NCBI RefSeq assembly: GCF_001945365.1 | Contig: NZ_MSTQ01000007.1 | Location: forward strand, 248,001 to 312,000 | DNA: 64,000 nt | Direction: 5' to 3' | DNA from: Pseudomonas reinekei | GTDB taxonomy: Bacteria > Pseudomonadota > Gammaproteobacteria > Pseudomonadales > Pseudomonadaceae | In this document: positions 7,781-16,532 of the stretch, one piece after another | Layout: each line of letters begins with the position of its first letter | Numbering within the stretch: the stretch's first letter is position 1 | The notes under the pieces: model-generated | What the model saw: the letters and a program-made list of their open reading frames with translations, nothing else | The model's database searches: none | What the model was told of the DNA's origin: nothing | Position numbers and translations under genes: made by a program

Positions 7781-7868
7781 AACCTGCGGGCTTGCCCGCG
7801 AAAGCGGTGTGTCATTCACGAGAATGTCGAATGTGCCGCCGTCATCGCGGGCAAGCCCGCTCACAGGA
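7781..7868. repeat. REP doublet, copy 1 (flanking the AraC gene)
   Basis: Two inverted REP arms (CGGGCTTGCCCGCG and CGCGGGCAAGCCCG) enclose a spacer with TGTGTCATTC and TGTGCCGCCGTCATC. Bases 7804-7860 are nearly identical to 8966-9022 on the other side of the AraC gene. Confidence 0.85.
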
Positions 7869-8867
7869 TTAACCGTGTGGCCGGAATTGACTCGGCGCCA
7901 CACCGCTCCAGCGCACGAAGGCATGGCGAAAACTCGCGGTCTCGCTGAAACCCAGGGCCTCGGCAATCTGATAGATCGGTAACTGATCCTCGCACAGCAA
8001 TTGCTTGGCCTGTTCGAAGCGCAATTCATCGAGCAATTCCTGATAGCTGCACCCCAGGTCCTTGAGGTGTCGACGCAGGGTTCGCGCTGAACAATTCATC
8101 TGCTCGGCCAGGCCCTCCAGCCCAGGCGCGGCATTCAACTGCGCGCTGAGCAATTGCCGAATTCGCCCCAGCCACGCCTGGCGCCCGGTGAACTCGACGT
8201 TCTGCTTGCGACAGCGTTCGGCCATGGCTTGATGGGTAATCACATCGGCCAATGGCAAGGGCTGGTCGAGCCATTGCTTGTCGAAGGCGAATGCGTTGTC
8301 CCGTGCTTCGAAATGCAGCGGGCAGTTGAAGTGTTCGGCGTAGGTCGCTTCGTAGTCGGGCGCGGCGTGTTCGAAGCGAGCGGCGAGCAGCGGCAGCGGA
8401 TGACCGAGCAGGTCGTCGCAGATGACCTTGAGCGACACCAGGCAGAACTCGGCATTGAACACGGCCATCGTCGGGCTCTCGCGATAATCGGCCGCGACGA
8501 ACCAGACACGCTCGCCATCTTCCTCCAGGCTCAGTTCGAAAAGTGTTCCCAGCAGCGCCGGATAACGCATCGCCAGGCGCAAGGCGTCACCGAAGGTGGC
8601 ACTGGTGAGCAATGCGTAACCGAGCATGCCGTAGCAGGAGACGTGCATCCGCCGACCCAGTTCCAGGCCGATGTCACGCTTGAGTGCGACAGCGTTGGCG
8701 CAGACTTGCATCTCTTGATTGGTGGTGATGCGCGTGTCGGCGCGGTTCAAATCCGCCGCACTGATGCCGCTGCCGGCCAATAGCGCCTCACTGGACAAGC
8801 CTTCGGCCTTGAAGGTGTTGAGGATCAGCGAAACGGCGTTGAGGGTGGTGAGATGGGAGTGGAGCAT
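7869..8867 (-). CDS. AraC-family transcriptional regulator (OruR/ArgR-like layout)
   Basis: A 332-residue regulator. The N-terminal 200 residues match the Arabinose_bd-like domain of ORUR/VirF-type AraC proteins (GLELGRRMHVSCYGMLGYALLTSATFGDALRLAMRYPALLG). The C-terminal about 100 residues carry two helix-turn-helix units (LEGLAEQMNCSARTLRRHLKDLG and PIYQIAEALGFSETASFRHAFVRWSGVAPSQFR). The ATG at 8867 is chosen because GGAAG lies upstream and the longer frame reads through a REP element. Located between L-asparaginase and the amidohydrolase on the same strand, it is a candidate regulator of polyamine or amino-acid catabolism. REP doublets lie immediately on both sides. Confidence 0.88.
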   Translation of the reverse strand: MLHSHLTTLNAVSLILNTFKAEGLSSEALLAGSGISAADLNRADTRITTNQEMQVCANAVALKRDIGLELGRRMHVSCYGMLGYALLTSATFGDALRLAMRYPALLGTLFELSLEEDGERVWFVAADYRESPTMAVFNAEFCLVSLKVICDDLLGHPLPLLAARFEHAAPDYEATYAEHFNCPLHFEARDNAFAFDKQWLDQPLPLADVITHQAMAERCRKQNVEFTGRQAWLGRIRQLLSAQLNAAPGLEGLAEQMNCSARTLRRHLKDLGCSYQELLDELRFEQAKQLLCEDQLPIYQIAEALGFSETASFRHAFVRWSGVAPSQFRPHG

Positions 8868-8940
8868 GGCGACTTCCAGTCTTTGAATGCTGGAAAGCGA
8901 GCAAGTTGTGTGCCGGGACAGGTGGGGCTGGCATCGATTC

Positions 8941-9031
8941 TGTGGGAGCGGGCGTGCCCGCGATTGCGGTGTGTCATTCTCGAGAATGTCGGATGTGCCG
9001 CCGTCATCGCGGGCAAGCCCGCCCACAGGGT
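8941..9031. repeat. REP doublet, copy 2 (flanking the AraC gene)
   Basis: Inverted REP arms TGTGGGAGCGGGCGTGCCCG and CGGGCAAGCCCGCCCACA enclose a spacer almost identical to that of copy 1. It fills the gap between the AraC start and the asparaginase stop. Confidence 0.88.
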
Positions 9032-9046
9032 TTGGTTTTTGTCAGG

Positions 9047-10051
9047 TCAAATCAGTTCGCCGCACAGGTCGAGCTCAACGAGCCGGCGGACTTCTTGCGT
9101 TTCAAGCCCTGCACCCAGCAGCGCATGCAACTTGCCGAACGCCGCCTCACGGGTCATGCCGCCGCCCGACAGCACGCCAACGCCGCGCAAGCGACTACCG
9201 GCCTCGTACACATCCAGCTCGACGCCACCCTCATGGCACTGGGTCACCGCGACCACGACCACACCCTTGTCGCGTGCACGACCGAGGCTGGCGAGAAACT
9301 CGGGGTTGTCACTTGGCCCGGTACCACTGCCATAACACTCCAGCACCAGACCCTGAATGCCGCTGGCGAACAAACCATCCAGCACCTCGGCGCGGATGCC
9401 TGGAAACAATGGCAACACCGCGACGTTCGCCAGTTGCCTGGATTGGTTGTAATTCAGACGGGCCGGAATCGAAGGCGCCTTCACACCACCGCCCTGACGT
9501 GCCAGCCGCTTGAACGGATGCCGCCCGAAACTGCGCACTTTGGCGCAGCGGGTCGGGTCCAGAAGCTCGCCGTGGAAGTACAGATGCACGCCCGACGCCA
9601 GGCCCTGACCCAGGGCAACCAGCGCGCCGCCGAGGTTTTCCCACGCATCGCTGTCGGTGACGCCGGCCGGCAGCATCGAGCCGGTGAAGCAAACGCGGGC
9701 CTGCAAGCCGAGCAACTGAAAACTCATGGCAGCGGCGCTGTAGGCCAGGGTGTCGGTGCCGTGCAGGATCAGCACGCTGTCGCAGCCGTGCACTTCAACG
9801 GCGTCGACGACCGCTTCACGCAGTTGCTGCCAGTAGCCCGGGCTCATGTTGGCGCTGTCGATCAGCGGCGACATCTCGCGAAAACGCCATTGCGGTACCA
9901 CGAGATCGGGCTGGCTGTGCAGGTACTCGCGCATCCGCGCTTCGAAACCGGACGCCGGGGCCAGGCCGTTGGCGCTGGCTTGCATGCCGATGGTGCCGCC
10001 GGTGTAGAGCAGCATGACGTGCTGGGCGGCAGGGTAGGAATTGGGGATCAT
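9047..10051 (-). CDS. L-asparaginase (type I-like, cytoplasmic)
   Basis: A 334-residue asparaginase that hydrolyses asparagine to aspartate and ammonia. Both threonine active-site motifs are visible: HVMLLYTGGTIGM near residues 11-23 and LILHGTDTLAYSAAAMSF near residues 94-111. A conserved VCFTGSMLPAGVTDSDAWENL block follows. There is no signal peptide, consistent with the cytoplasmic type I branch (AnsA-like). The downstream AgcS symporter and the nearby aspartate ammonia-lyase fit an asparagine to aspartate to fumarate route. Confidence 0.9.
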   Translation of the reverse strand: MIPNSYPAAQHVMLLYTGGTIGMQASANGLAPASGFEARMREYLHSQPDLVVPQWRFREMSPLIDSANMSPGYWQQLREAVVDAVEVHGCDSVLILHGTDTLAYSAAAMSFQLLGLQARVCFTGSMLPAGVTDSDAWENLGGALVALGQGLASGVHLYFHGELLDPTRCAKVRSFGRHPFKRLARQGGGVKAPSIPARLNYNQSRQLANVAVLPLFPGIRAEVLDGLFASGIQGLVLECYGSGTGPSDNPEFLASLGRARDKGVVVVAVTQCHEGGVELDVYEAGSRLRGVGVLSGGGMTREAAFGKLHALLGAGLETQEVRRLVELDLCGELI

Positions 10052-10075
10052 CTGGAGGTCTCCACAAGAGATGAC

Positions 10076-10169
10076 ATGTGGGAGCGAGCCTGCTCGCGAT
10101 TGCAGTTAATCATTCAACATTGATGTTGGCGCAATAACAGTGATCGCGAGCAGGCTCGCTCCCGCAGGT
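10076..10169. repeat. REP doublet upstream of asparaginase
   Basis: GTGGGAGCGAGCCTGCTCGCG (10079 on) and its inverted partner CGCGAGCAGGCTCGCTCCCG (10146 on) enclose an A+T-richer spacer. This is the common GAGC subtype that recurs at 25869, 28753 and 48059. Confidence 0.88.
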
Positions 10170-10183
10170 AATGCACTTTAACT

Positions 10184-10208
10184 GACGGGCGCATGGGATG
10201 CGCCCGTC
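10184..10208 (-). terminator. Hairpin after the AgcS symporter gene
   Basis: A perfect 11-base stem, GACGGGCGCAT with ATGCGCCCGTC, and a 3-base loop lie 10 bases after the symporter stop. The T run is weak. Confidence 0.6.
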
Positions 10209-10217
10209 ATTTACCGG

Positions 10218-11666
10218 TCAGCGTTGCGCTGCGGTCGCGCCTTGCCGCTCAGGTTGAGCCTGCGCGGCGGCTGGCGGATTCGCCGGCCAGGCCTGGCGAT
10301 CCAGATCCAGATCCGGGAACTTGCTCGAATCGAACACGGGGGTCTTGATCCCGGCAGCGCGCTGGTCATCGTAGTCACGCAGGATGCGCATGCCGACCTT
10401 GAACAGCAAGAACAGCGCGATCAGGTTGACGAACGCGAGCAGCGTCATGGTGATGTCGGCAAAGGCGAACACGGTGCCGAGGTTCTCGATGGCCCCCCAG
10501 AAAATCAGGAGCAGTACCAGCGCACGATAGCCCATCAGCGCTTTGCGGTTTTCACCGATCAGGAAGCGCAGGTTGTTCTCGCCCAAGTAGTAGTTGTAGA
10601 GAATCGAGGTGAACACGAACAACGCCAGCGCCACGGAAATGAACATCCGGCCCCAGTCGCCCACAACGGCGGCCAGGGAGTTCTGGGTCAGGGCGATGCC
10701 GTCACCTTCGAAACCCGGGGTATAGAAACCGGAGAGCAGGATCAGCAACGCGGTGCAGGTGCAGATCACGAACGTGTCGAGGAACACGCTGAACGCCTGG
10801 ACCACACCTTGCGCCACCGGGTGCTCGACCGACGCCACAGCGGCCACGTTGGGCGCGCTGCCCAGGCCTGCTTCGTTGGCAAACACGCCGCGTTTCACGC
10901 CCATGATGATGGCGCTGCCGATCAGGCCGCCGAAGGCCTGGTCCAGACCGAAGGCGCTCCTGACGATGGTCATCAACATGCCCGGTACCTGGTCGAATTG
11001 CAGGACGATCACGTAAAGGGTCACGCCGATGTACGCCAGGGTTTTCACCGGCACCAACAGGTCGGCGACCTTGGCGATGCGCTTGATCCCGCCGATGAAC
11101 ACCAAGCCCAGCAGCACGGCGAGGCCGACACCGGTGTACGTCGTGTCGAGACCGAACGCGTTGTTCAGCGAGTGAGTCACGGCGTGGGCTTGCAGGCCGT
11201 TGAAGGCGAACCCGAAGGTCACCAGCAACAGGAACGCCATGAGCATCCCCAGCCAGCGTTTTTGCAGGCCGTGCTGAATGTAGTAAGACGGGCCGCCACG
11301 GAACTGGCCTTCGGAGTCGCAGCGCTTGTAGAGCTGGCCGAGGGAGCACTCGAAGAAGCTGCTGGACATACCGACCAGGGCCGTCACCCACATCCAGAAC
11401 ACCGCGCCCGGCCCGCCGAGGGTCACGGCGATGCCGACACCGGCGATGTTGCCCGCGCCAACACGGCCGGCAAGGCTGAGCATCAGGGCCTGGAACGAAC
11501 TGAGTTGCCCGGCGCTGCTTTTGAGGCTGTCACGGAACACCGCGAACATGTGGAAGAAGTGACGCAATTGAACGAAACGCGAGCGGATCGTGAAGTAGCT
11601 ACCGAGCCCGACAATGAGCACGATCAGTACTTTCCCTGAGAGGAAGTCGTTAATGACTTCGAGCAT
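10218..11666 (-). CDS. Sodium:alanine/glycine symporter (AgcS family)
   Basis: A 482-residue inner-membrane protein with about 11 hydrophobic helices. Family hallmarks are SFQALMLSLAGRVGAGNIAGVGIAVTLGGPGAVFWMW, FRGGPSYYIQHGL and GVKRGVFANEAGLGSAPNVAA. AgcS proteins couple uptake of alanine, glycine or related amino acids to sodium. The hydrophilic Ala/Gln/Pro-rich C-terminus is cytoplasmic and unconserved. GAGGAAT precedes the ATG. It lies upstream of asparaginase on the same strand, but a REP doublet and hairpin separate them, so co-transcription is uncertain. Confidence 0.93.
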   Translation of the reverse strand: MLEVINDFLSGKVLIVLIVGLGSYFTIRSRFVQLRHFFHMFAVFRDSLKSSAGQLSSFQALMLSLAGRVGAGNIAGVGIAVTLGGPGAVFWMWVTALVGMSSSFFECSLGQLYKRCDSEGQFRGGPSYYIQHGLQKRWLGMLMAFLLLVTFGFAFNGLQAHAVTHSLNNAFGLDTTYTGVGLAVLLGLVFIGGIKRIAKVADLLVPVKTLAYIGVTLYVIVLQFDQVPGMLMTIVRSAFGLDQAFGGLIGSAIIMGVKRGVFANEAGLGSAPNVAAVASVEHPVAQGVVQAFSVFLDTFVICTCTALLILLSGFYTPGFEGDGIALTQNSLAAVVGDWGRMFISVALALFVFTSILYNYYLGENNLRFLIGENRKALMGYRALVLLLIFWGAIENLGTVFAFADITMTLLAFVNLIALFLLFKVGMRILRDYDDQRAAGIKTPVFDSSKFPDLDLDRQAWPANPPAAAQAQPERQGATAAQR

Positions 11667-12072
11667 GGATTATTCCTCGCTGTTTTTTGTGTAGGCAAAT
11701 GCTGGCCGGTCAGACACATCGAGTTACATCAGTTGGCACTCGGCACAACAGGCGGGTCGATGTCCGTCCCGGTTTCATATCGCGGGTTTGTTATTAGTTC
11801 GGGTTTCGCATGGGTTCAGGTCTCGCTACCGACGACCGCCCACGTGAAGAGGGGCGGCACTATACCGATGGGAGTGCCATCCGTCTGCACAGTTGTGGTG
11901 CATGCACCGATTCTATCGACGCCGGTTTCTTGTAGGCGTCGGCTTCCACAAATTCTGCATTGTTGGAAAACGGTTAAAAAAAAGGGCTTGGAGATTGATC
12001 TCCAAGCCCTCAAAAGGTGAGAGGTGTCTAGTCCCTCGACCTGGTGAGCGGTGCTACAGGTAACGCGTCGGT
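11667..12072. other. Intergenic region between the AgcS gene and aspA
   Basis: 406 bases with no gene. It holds the aspA terminator at its right end. On the minus strand a possible -10 (TATAGT, 11859-11864) would give the AgcS mRNA a leader of about 190 nt with repeated AACCCG motifs and short hairpins. I could not match it to a known riboswitch; glycine riboswitch core motifs are absent. Confidence 0.5.
11976..12010 (-). terminator. Intrinsic terminator of aspA
   Basis: A 12-base stem (AGGGCTTGGAGA with TCTCCAAGCCCT) and a short loop are followed on the minus strand by eight T. It lies about 60 bases after the aspA stop. Confidence 0.88.
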
Positions 12073-13497
12073 TCAGGCTTTCAGCGGAACCAGGCGTGGC
12101 GCAATCATGTTTTCCGGACGCAGGATGTCGGCGAGCATTTCTTCGTCGAGCAAGCCTTCTTCGCGCACCAGTTCCAGCACGCCGCGGCCGCTTTCAAGCG
12201 CGACGCGGGCGATGCGGGTGGCGTTTTCATAGCCGATGTACGGATTCAGCGCAGTCACCAGACCGATCGAATGCTCGACCAGTTCACGGCAGCGCGCTTC
12301 GTTGGCGGTGATGCCGGTGATGCAGTGTTCGCGCAGCATGTCCATGGCGCGTTGCAACAGGCGGATCGAGTCGAAGATCTTGAACGCGATCAGCGGCTCC
12401 ATCACGTTCAGTTGCAGCTGGCCGCCTTCGGCCGCGATGGTCAGGGCCAGGTCGTTGCCGATGATCTGGAACGCTACCTGGTTAACGGCTTCCGGGATAA
12501 CCGGGTTGACCTTGCCTGGCATGATCGAGCTGCCTGGCTGACGCGCCGGCAGATTGATTTCGTTGATGCCGGTGCGTGGGCCGCTGGACAGCAGGCGCAA
12601 GTCGTTGCAGATCTTCGACAGCTTGACCGCGGTGCGCTTGAGCATGCCGGAGAACAGGACGAAGGCGCCCATGTCGGAGGTGGCTTCGATCAAGTCGGCC
12701 GCCGGTACCAGCGGGTGACCGCTGATGGTGGCCAGGCGCTGAACGGCCAGGTGCTGATAGCGCGGGTCGGCGTTGATGCCGGTGCCAATCGCGGTGCCGC
12801 CCAGGTTTACTTCGGTCAGCAGCTCGGGTGCCAGCGTTTTCAGGCGTGCCAGGTCTTCGCCCAGGGTCGTGGCGAAAGCACGGAACTCCTGGCCAAGGGT
12901 CATCGGCACGGCGTCTTGCAGTTGGGTACGACCCATCTTCAGGACGTGGCTGAACTCTTCACCTTTGGCGGCGAACGACTGGATCAGGCTGTCGAGGCTG
13001 GCCAGCAGCGCGTCGTGACCCAGCAGCAGACCCAGGCGAATCGCGGTCGGGTAGGCATCGTTGGTCGACTGCGCCATGTTCACGTCGTTGTTCGGGTGCA
13101 GGTACTGGTATTCGCCTTTCTCGTGACCCATTGCTTCGAGGGCAATGTTGGCGATCACTTCGTTGGCGTTCATGTTGGTGGAAGTACCGGCGCCACCTTG
13201 AATCATGTCCACCACGAACTCTTCGTGGAAGTCGCCGCGGATCAGTCGTGCACAGGCTTCGCTGATGGCAGCGTGCTTGGCTTCGCTCAGGTGACCCAGC
13301 TCGCGGTTGGCGTCAGCGGCGGCTTGTTTCACCATCGCCAGGCCGACAACCAGCTTCGGGTAATGCGAAATCGGAACGCCGGAGAGGCGGAAGTTGTTCA
13401 CCGCTCGCAGGGTCTGGATGCCGTAATACGCTTGAGCCGGTACTTCAAGTACGCCAAGCAGGTCTTTTTCTGTGCGGAAAGATGCAGCGGAGGACAT
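12073..13497 (-). CDS. aspA: Aspartate ammonia-lyase
   Basis: A 474-residue enzyme of the fumarase/aspartase superfamily. It cleaves L-aspartate to fumarate and ammonia in the cytoplasm as a homotetramer. The superfamily signature GSSIMPGKVNP is present near residues 320-331. GAGTSTNMNANEVIAN, HPNNDVNMAQSTNDAYPTA and the GRTQLQDAVPMTLGQEF block are also intact. The start at MSSAASFRTEKDLLG gives the usual length; a longer frame adds 16 residues without support. It ends in a strong terminator and is divergent from a LysR gene, which is its likely regulator. The same arrangement occurs in P. aeruginosa. Confidence 0.95.
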   Translation of the reverse strand: MSSAASFRTEKDLLGVLEVPAQAYYGIQTLRAVNNFRLSGVPISHYPKLVVGLAMVKQAAADANRELGHLSEAKHAAISEACARLIRGDFHEEFVVDMIQGGAGTSTNMNANEVIANIALEAMGHEKGEYQYLHPNNDVNMAQSTNDAYPTAIRLGLLLGHDALLASLDSLIQSFAAKGEEFSHVLKMGRTQLQDAVPMTLGQEFRAFATTLGEDLARLKTLAPELLTEVNLGGTAIGTGINADPRYQHLAVQRLATISGHPLVPAADLIEATSDMGAFVLFSGMLKRTAVKLSKICNDLRLLSSGPRTGINEINLPARQPGSSIMPGKVNPVIPEAVNQVAFQIIGNDLALTIAAEGGQLQLNVMEPLIAFKIFDSIRLLQRAMDMLREHCITGITANEARCRELVEHSIGLVTALNPYIGYENATRIARVALESGRGVLELVREEGLLDEEMLADILRPENMIAPRLVPLKA

Positions 13498-13677
13498 GAT
13501 AGAAATCATCTCGATATGAACCCGGTCTGTGCCGGAACGCTGCAAATGCTAGGCTTGTGGAGAATATTGGGCCAATGCTGTTAAACACTGACCTATGCAC
13601 ATTCGGCATAATACCCATGTGACGCCCTGTGTGCGGCGAGCGTGTGACCTAATTTGGTGCGTGTCCGGGAGGGCGTG

Positions 13678-14586
13678 ATGAATCTGGAAAGTAAATGGCT
13701 GGAGGACTTCAGTGCCCTGGCCGCCACCCGCAGCTTCTCCCAGGCGGCGGAACGACGCTTCGTGACTCAGCCGGCGTTCAGCCGGCGAATCCGCAGCCTC
13801 GAAGCGGCGTTGGGGCTGACACTGGTCAATCGTTCGCGCACACCGATCGAGCTGACCGCGGCGGGGCAATTGTTTCTGGTGACGGCGCGCACCGTGGTCG
13901 AACAACTGGGTGAAGTGCTGCGCCACCTGCATCATCTGGAGGGCGGGCAAGGCGAAGTCATGCAAGTCGCTGCAGCTCACTCGCTGGCACTGGGTTTCTT
14001 TCCGCGCTGGATCGCCCAGTTGCGCAACGAAGGGTTGAACATCGCCACGCGGTTGGTCGCGACCAACGTCGGTGACGCGGTGCATGCGTTGCGTGAAGGT
14101 GGTTGCGACTTGATGCTGGCCTTCTACGACCCGGATGCGGCGATGCAGATGGACCCGGAAATCTTTCCGTCTCTGCACCTGGGGCACACCGAGATGTTGC
14201 CGGTCTGCGCCGCGGACGCCGACGGCAAGCCGTTGTTCGACCTGGAAGGCGAGGGCAGTGTGCCGCTGCTGGCCTACAGCGCCGGTGCGTTTCTCGGCCG
14301 TTCGGTGAACATGCTGTTACGCCAGCGAGCGCTGCGCTTCACCACCATCTACGAAACCGCCATGGCCGACAGCCTGAAAAGCATGGCGCTGGAAGGACTC
14401 GGAATCGCCTGGGTGCCGCAACTCAGCGTGCGCGCGGAACTGGCGCGCGGGGAGTTGGTGGTTTGCGGTGGACCGCAGTGGCATGTACCGCTGGAGATTC
14501 GCTTGTACCGCTGCGCCCTCGTGCGCAAGGCCAATGTGCGGTTGTTGTGGCGCAAGCTCGAAGGCGGCGCCGCACAAAGTTCTTAA
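13678..14586 (+). CDS. LysR-family transcriptional regulator
   Basis: A 302-residue LysR protein. The N-terminal winged helix is clear (WLEDFSALAATRSFSQAAERRFVTQPAFSRRIRSLEAALGLTLVNRSRTPIELTAAG, residues 8-65). The periplasmic-binding-protein-like effector domain fills the rest (LRNEGLNIATRLVATNVGDAVHALREGGCDLMLAFYDP). The ATG at 13678 has GGGAGG five bases upstream; an upstream TTG in frame is less likely. It is divergent from aspA across 180 bases, so it probably responds to an aspartate-related ligand and controls aspA. Orthologues occupy this position in P. aeruginosa. Confidence 0.9.
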   Translation: MNLESKWLEDFSALAATRSFSQAAERRFVTQPAFSRRIRSLEAALGLTLVNRSRTPIELTAAGQLFLVTARTVVEQLGEVLRHLHHLEGGQGEVMQVAAAHSLALGFFPRWIAQLRNEGLNIATRLVATNVGDAVHALREGGCDLMLAFYDPDAAMQMDPEIFPSLHLGHTEMLPVCAADADGKPLFDLEGEGSVPLLAYSAGAFLGRSVNMLLRQRALRFTTIYETAMADSLKSMALEGLGIAWVPQLSVRAELARGELVVCGGPQWHVPLEIRLYRCALVRKANVRLLWRKLEGGAAQSS

Positions 14587-14629
14587 ACACCCCCGAATAA
14601 CCCTGCAGGGTTATTCGGGGGTGTCTTTT
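14587..14629 (+). terminator. Intrinsic terminator of the LysR gene
   Basis: A perfect 38-base palindrome centred between 14605 and 14606 (ACACCCCCGAATAACCCTG mirrored) is followed by CTTTTC. It begins directly after the stop codon. Confidence 0.9.
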
Positions 14630-14714
14630 CGCTGACCTTCAGGTCAATAAAACCGGGCTTTTGCGGCAGATGACAGATGGTCGCGCAGGGGGCTGTTTAT
14701 CTGCTTCATTGAGG

Positions 14715-14797
14715 TATACTGCGCGGCCTTCGGCCGGTTACGACTGGCCATAATTCGTACAATCAAGCCACGCATTCTGCGTGGCTTGTTGTTTTTT
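14715..14797 (+). promoter_or_regulatory. purE promoter -10 and short terminator-bearing leader (attenuator or sRNA)
   Basis: TATACT at 14715-14720 is a good -10. About 44 bases later a perfect 10-base stem (CAAGCCACGC 14764-14773 with GCGTGGCTTG 14779-14788) is followed by TTGTTTTTT to 14797. The predicted RNA is about 70 nt and ends 38 bases before the purE ATG. Between the two lies a GGCC-TTC-GGCC hairpin. This is either an attenuated purEK leader or an independent small RNA. No known family is recognised. Confidence 0.55.
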
Positions 14798-14835
14798 GAT
14801 GCGCCTGCGGGCGCCCAGAGAGAAGAGGCACGACG

Positions 14836-15327
14836 ATGAGTGCATTGGTTGGCGTGATCATGGGCTCCAAGTCCGATTGGTCCACCCTTAGCCACACCGC
14901 CGATATGCTGGAAAAGCTCGGCATCCCTTACGAGGTGAAGGTGGTGTCCGCTCACCGCACCCCGGACCTGCTGTTCCAGTACGCTGAAGAAGCCGAGGCG
15001 CGTGGTATCGAGGTGATCATCGCCGGTGCCGGTGGCGCGGCCCACTTGCCTGGCATGTGTGCGGCCAAGACCCACCTGCCGGTACTGGGCGTGCCCGTGC
15101 AGTCGGCGATGCTCTCGGGCGTCGACTCACTGCTCTCCATCGTGCAGATGCCTGCCGGCATTCCGGTTGCGACCCTGGCCATCGGCAAGGCTGGCGCGAT
15201 CAACGCCGCGCTGTTGTCGGCGAGTATCCTGGGCGCCAAGCACCCGCAGTTCCACGAAGTGCTGAAAACCTTCCGTGCTGAGCAGACAGACAGCGTCCTG
15301 GAAAATCCAGACCCACGCATCGCCTGA
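14836..15327 (+). CDS. purE: N5-carboxyaminoimidazole ribonucleotide mutase
   Basis: A 163-residue class I PurE, converting N5-CAIR to CAIR in purine synthesis as a homo-octamer. The N-terminal [13 protein letters not shown] phosphate-binding motif and the [11 protein letters not shown] His motif are present. [17 protein letters not shown] and [41 protein letters not shown] also match the family. GAGAAGAGG precedes the ATG. purK follows after 11 bases, forming a two-gene operon that is preceded by an unusual terminator-bearing leader. Confidence 0.97.
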   Translation: MSALVGVIMGSKSDWSTLSHTADMLEKLGIPYEVKVVSAHRTPDLLFQYAEEAEARGIEVIIAGAGGAAHLPGMCAAKTHLPVLGVPVQSAMLSGVDSLLSIVQMPAGIPVATLAIGKAGAINAALLSASILGAKHPQFHEVLKTFRAEQTDSVLENPDPRIA

Positions 15328-15338
15328 GGTTGTTGACG

Positions 15339-16421
15339 ATGAAGATCGGTGTAATCGGTGGCGGCCAGTTGGGTCGCATGTTGGCGCTGGCGGGTACTCC
15401 GCTGGGCATGAACTTCGCTTTCCTCGACCCGGCGCCTGACGCTTGCGCGGCGGCATTGGGCGAACACCTGCGGGCCGATTACGGCGATCAGGATCACCTG
15501 CGCCAACTGGCCGATGAAGTCGATCTGGTGACCTTCGAATTCGAAAGCGTGCCGGCGGAAACCGTCGCGTTCCTGTCGCAGTTCGTCCCGGTCTACCCGA
15601 GCGCCGAAGCCCTGCGCATCGCTCGCGATCGCTGGTTCGAAAAGAGCATGTTCAAGGACCTGGGGATTCCGACCCCGGCGTTCGCCGACATTCAGTCGCA
15701 GGCTGATCTGGATGCCGCCGTGGCTTCCATCGGTCTGCCTGCCGTGCTCAAGACCCGCACCCTGGGTTACGACGGCAAGGGCCAGAAAGTCCTGCGCTCC
15801 CCTGAAGATGTGGTCGGTACGTTCGCCGAACTGGGCAGCGTGGCCTGCCTGCTGGAAGGTTTCGTGCCGTTCACTGGCGAAGTCTCGCTGATCGCAGTGC
15901 GTGCCCGCGATGGTGAAACAAAATTCTACCCGCTGGTACACAACACCCACGACAGCGGCATCCTCAAGCTGTCCGTGGCCAGCACTGACCACCCGTTGCA
16001 AGCCCTGGCCGAAGACTACTCCAGCCGCGTGCTCAAGCAGCTGGATTATGTCGGCGTGATGGCGTTCGAGTTTTTTGAAGTCGACGGTGGCCTCAAGGCC
16101 AACGAAATCGCTCCGCGCGTGCACAACTCCGGGCACTGGACGACCGAAGGCGCCGAGTGCAGCCAGTTCGAAAACCACCTGCGGGCCGTTGCCGGTCTGC
16201 CGTTGGGTTCGACAGCCAAGGTTGGCGAGAGCGCGATGCTCAACTTCATCGGAAAAGTGCCGGACACCGAAAAGGTTATCGCGATCGCCGATTGCCATCT
16301 GCATCACTACGGCAAGGCATTCAAGGCAGGGCGCAAGGTCGGCCACGCCAACCTGCGTTGTGCAGACCGCGAAACCCTCGCCGCGCAGATCCTCAAGGTC
16401 GAAGCGCTGATCGCCGAGTAA
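15339..16421 (+). CDS. purK: N5-carboxyaminoimidazole ribonucleotide synthase
   Basis: A 360-residue ATP-grasp enzyme that carboxylates AIR with ATP and bicarbonate to N5-CAIR, the substrate of PurE. It shows the N-terminal GVIGGGQLGRMLALAG Rossmann loop. The ATP-grasp core contains LPAVLKTRTLGYDGKGQKV, and EIAPRVHNSGHWTTEGAECSQFENHLRAV forms the catalytic region. The start at 15339 (MKIGVIGGG) is preferred over a TTG nine bases upstream. Confidence 0.97.
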   Translation: MKIGVIGGGQLGRMLALAGTPLGMNFAFLDPAPDACAAALGEHLRADYGDQDHLRQLADEVDLVTFEFESVPAETVAFLSQFVPVYPSAEALRIARDRWFEKSMFKDLGIPTPAFADIQSQADLDAAVASIGLPAVLKTRTLGYDGKGQKVLRSPEDVVGTFAELGSVACLLEGFVPFTGEVSLIAVRARDGETKFYPLVHNTHDSGILKLSVASTDHPLQALAEDYSSRVLKQLDYVGVMAFEFFEVDGGLKANEIAPRVHNSGHWTTEGAECSQFENHLRAVAGLPLGSTAKVGESAMLNFIGKVPDTEKVIAIADCHLHHYGKAFKAGRKVGHANLRCADRETLAAQILKVEALIAE

Positions 16422-16532
16422 AACAGTTTCATGTGGCGGCGGCGGAACCATTGCGGTGCCGCCGTTCTCTCATGGCAGGATGCGAAAGTCTGACTAGGCT
16501 TTCGCATAGCCAATCATTCAGAGGGAAATGCC

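Noticed and set aside
7781-9031. Insertion sequence or CRISPR array around the AraC gene
   Set aside because: The repeats are two REP doublets; there is no transposase, target duplication or regular spacer-repeat series.
10224-11639. 471-codon plus-strand open frame over the symporter gene
   Set aside because: It is the exact antisense of AgcS with an Arg/Gln/His-rich product typical of shadow frames.
11667-11870. Glycine riboswitch upstream of AgcS
   Set aside because: The conserved core motifs of the aptamer are not found on the minus strand.
12271-13584. 437-codon plus-strand open frame over aspA
   Set aside because: Antisense to a complete aspartase gene, with no ribosome site or domain.
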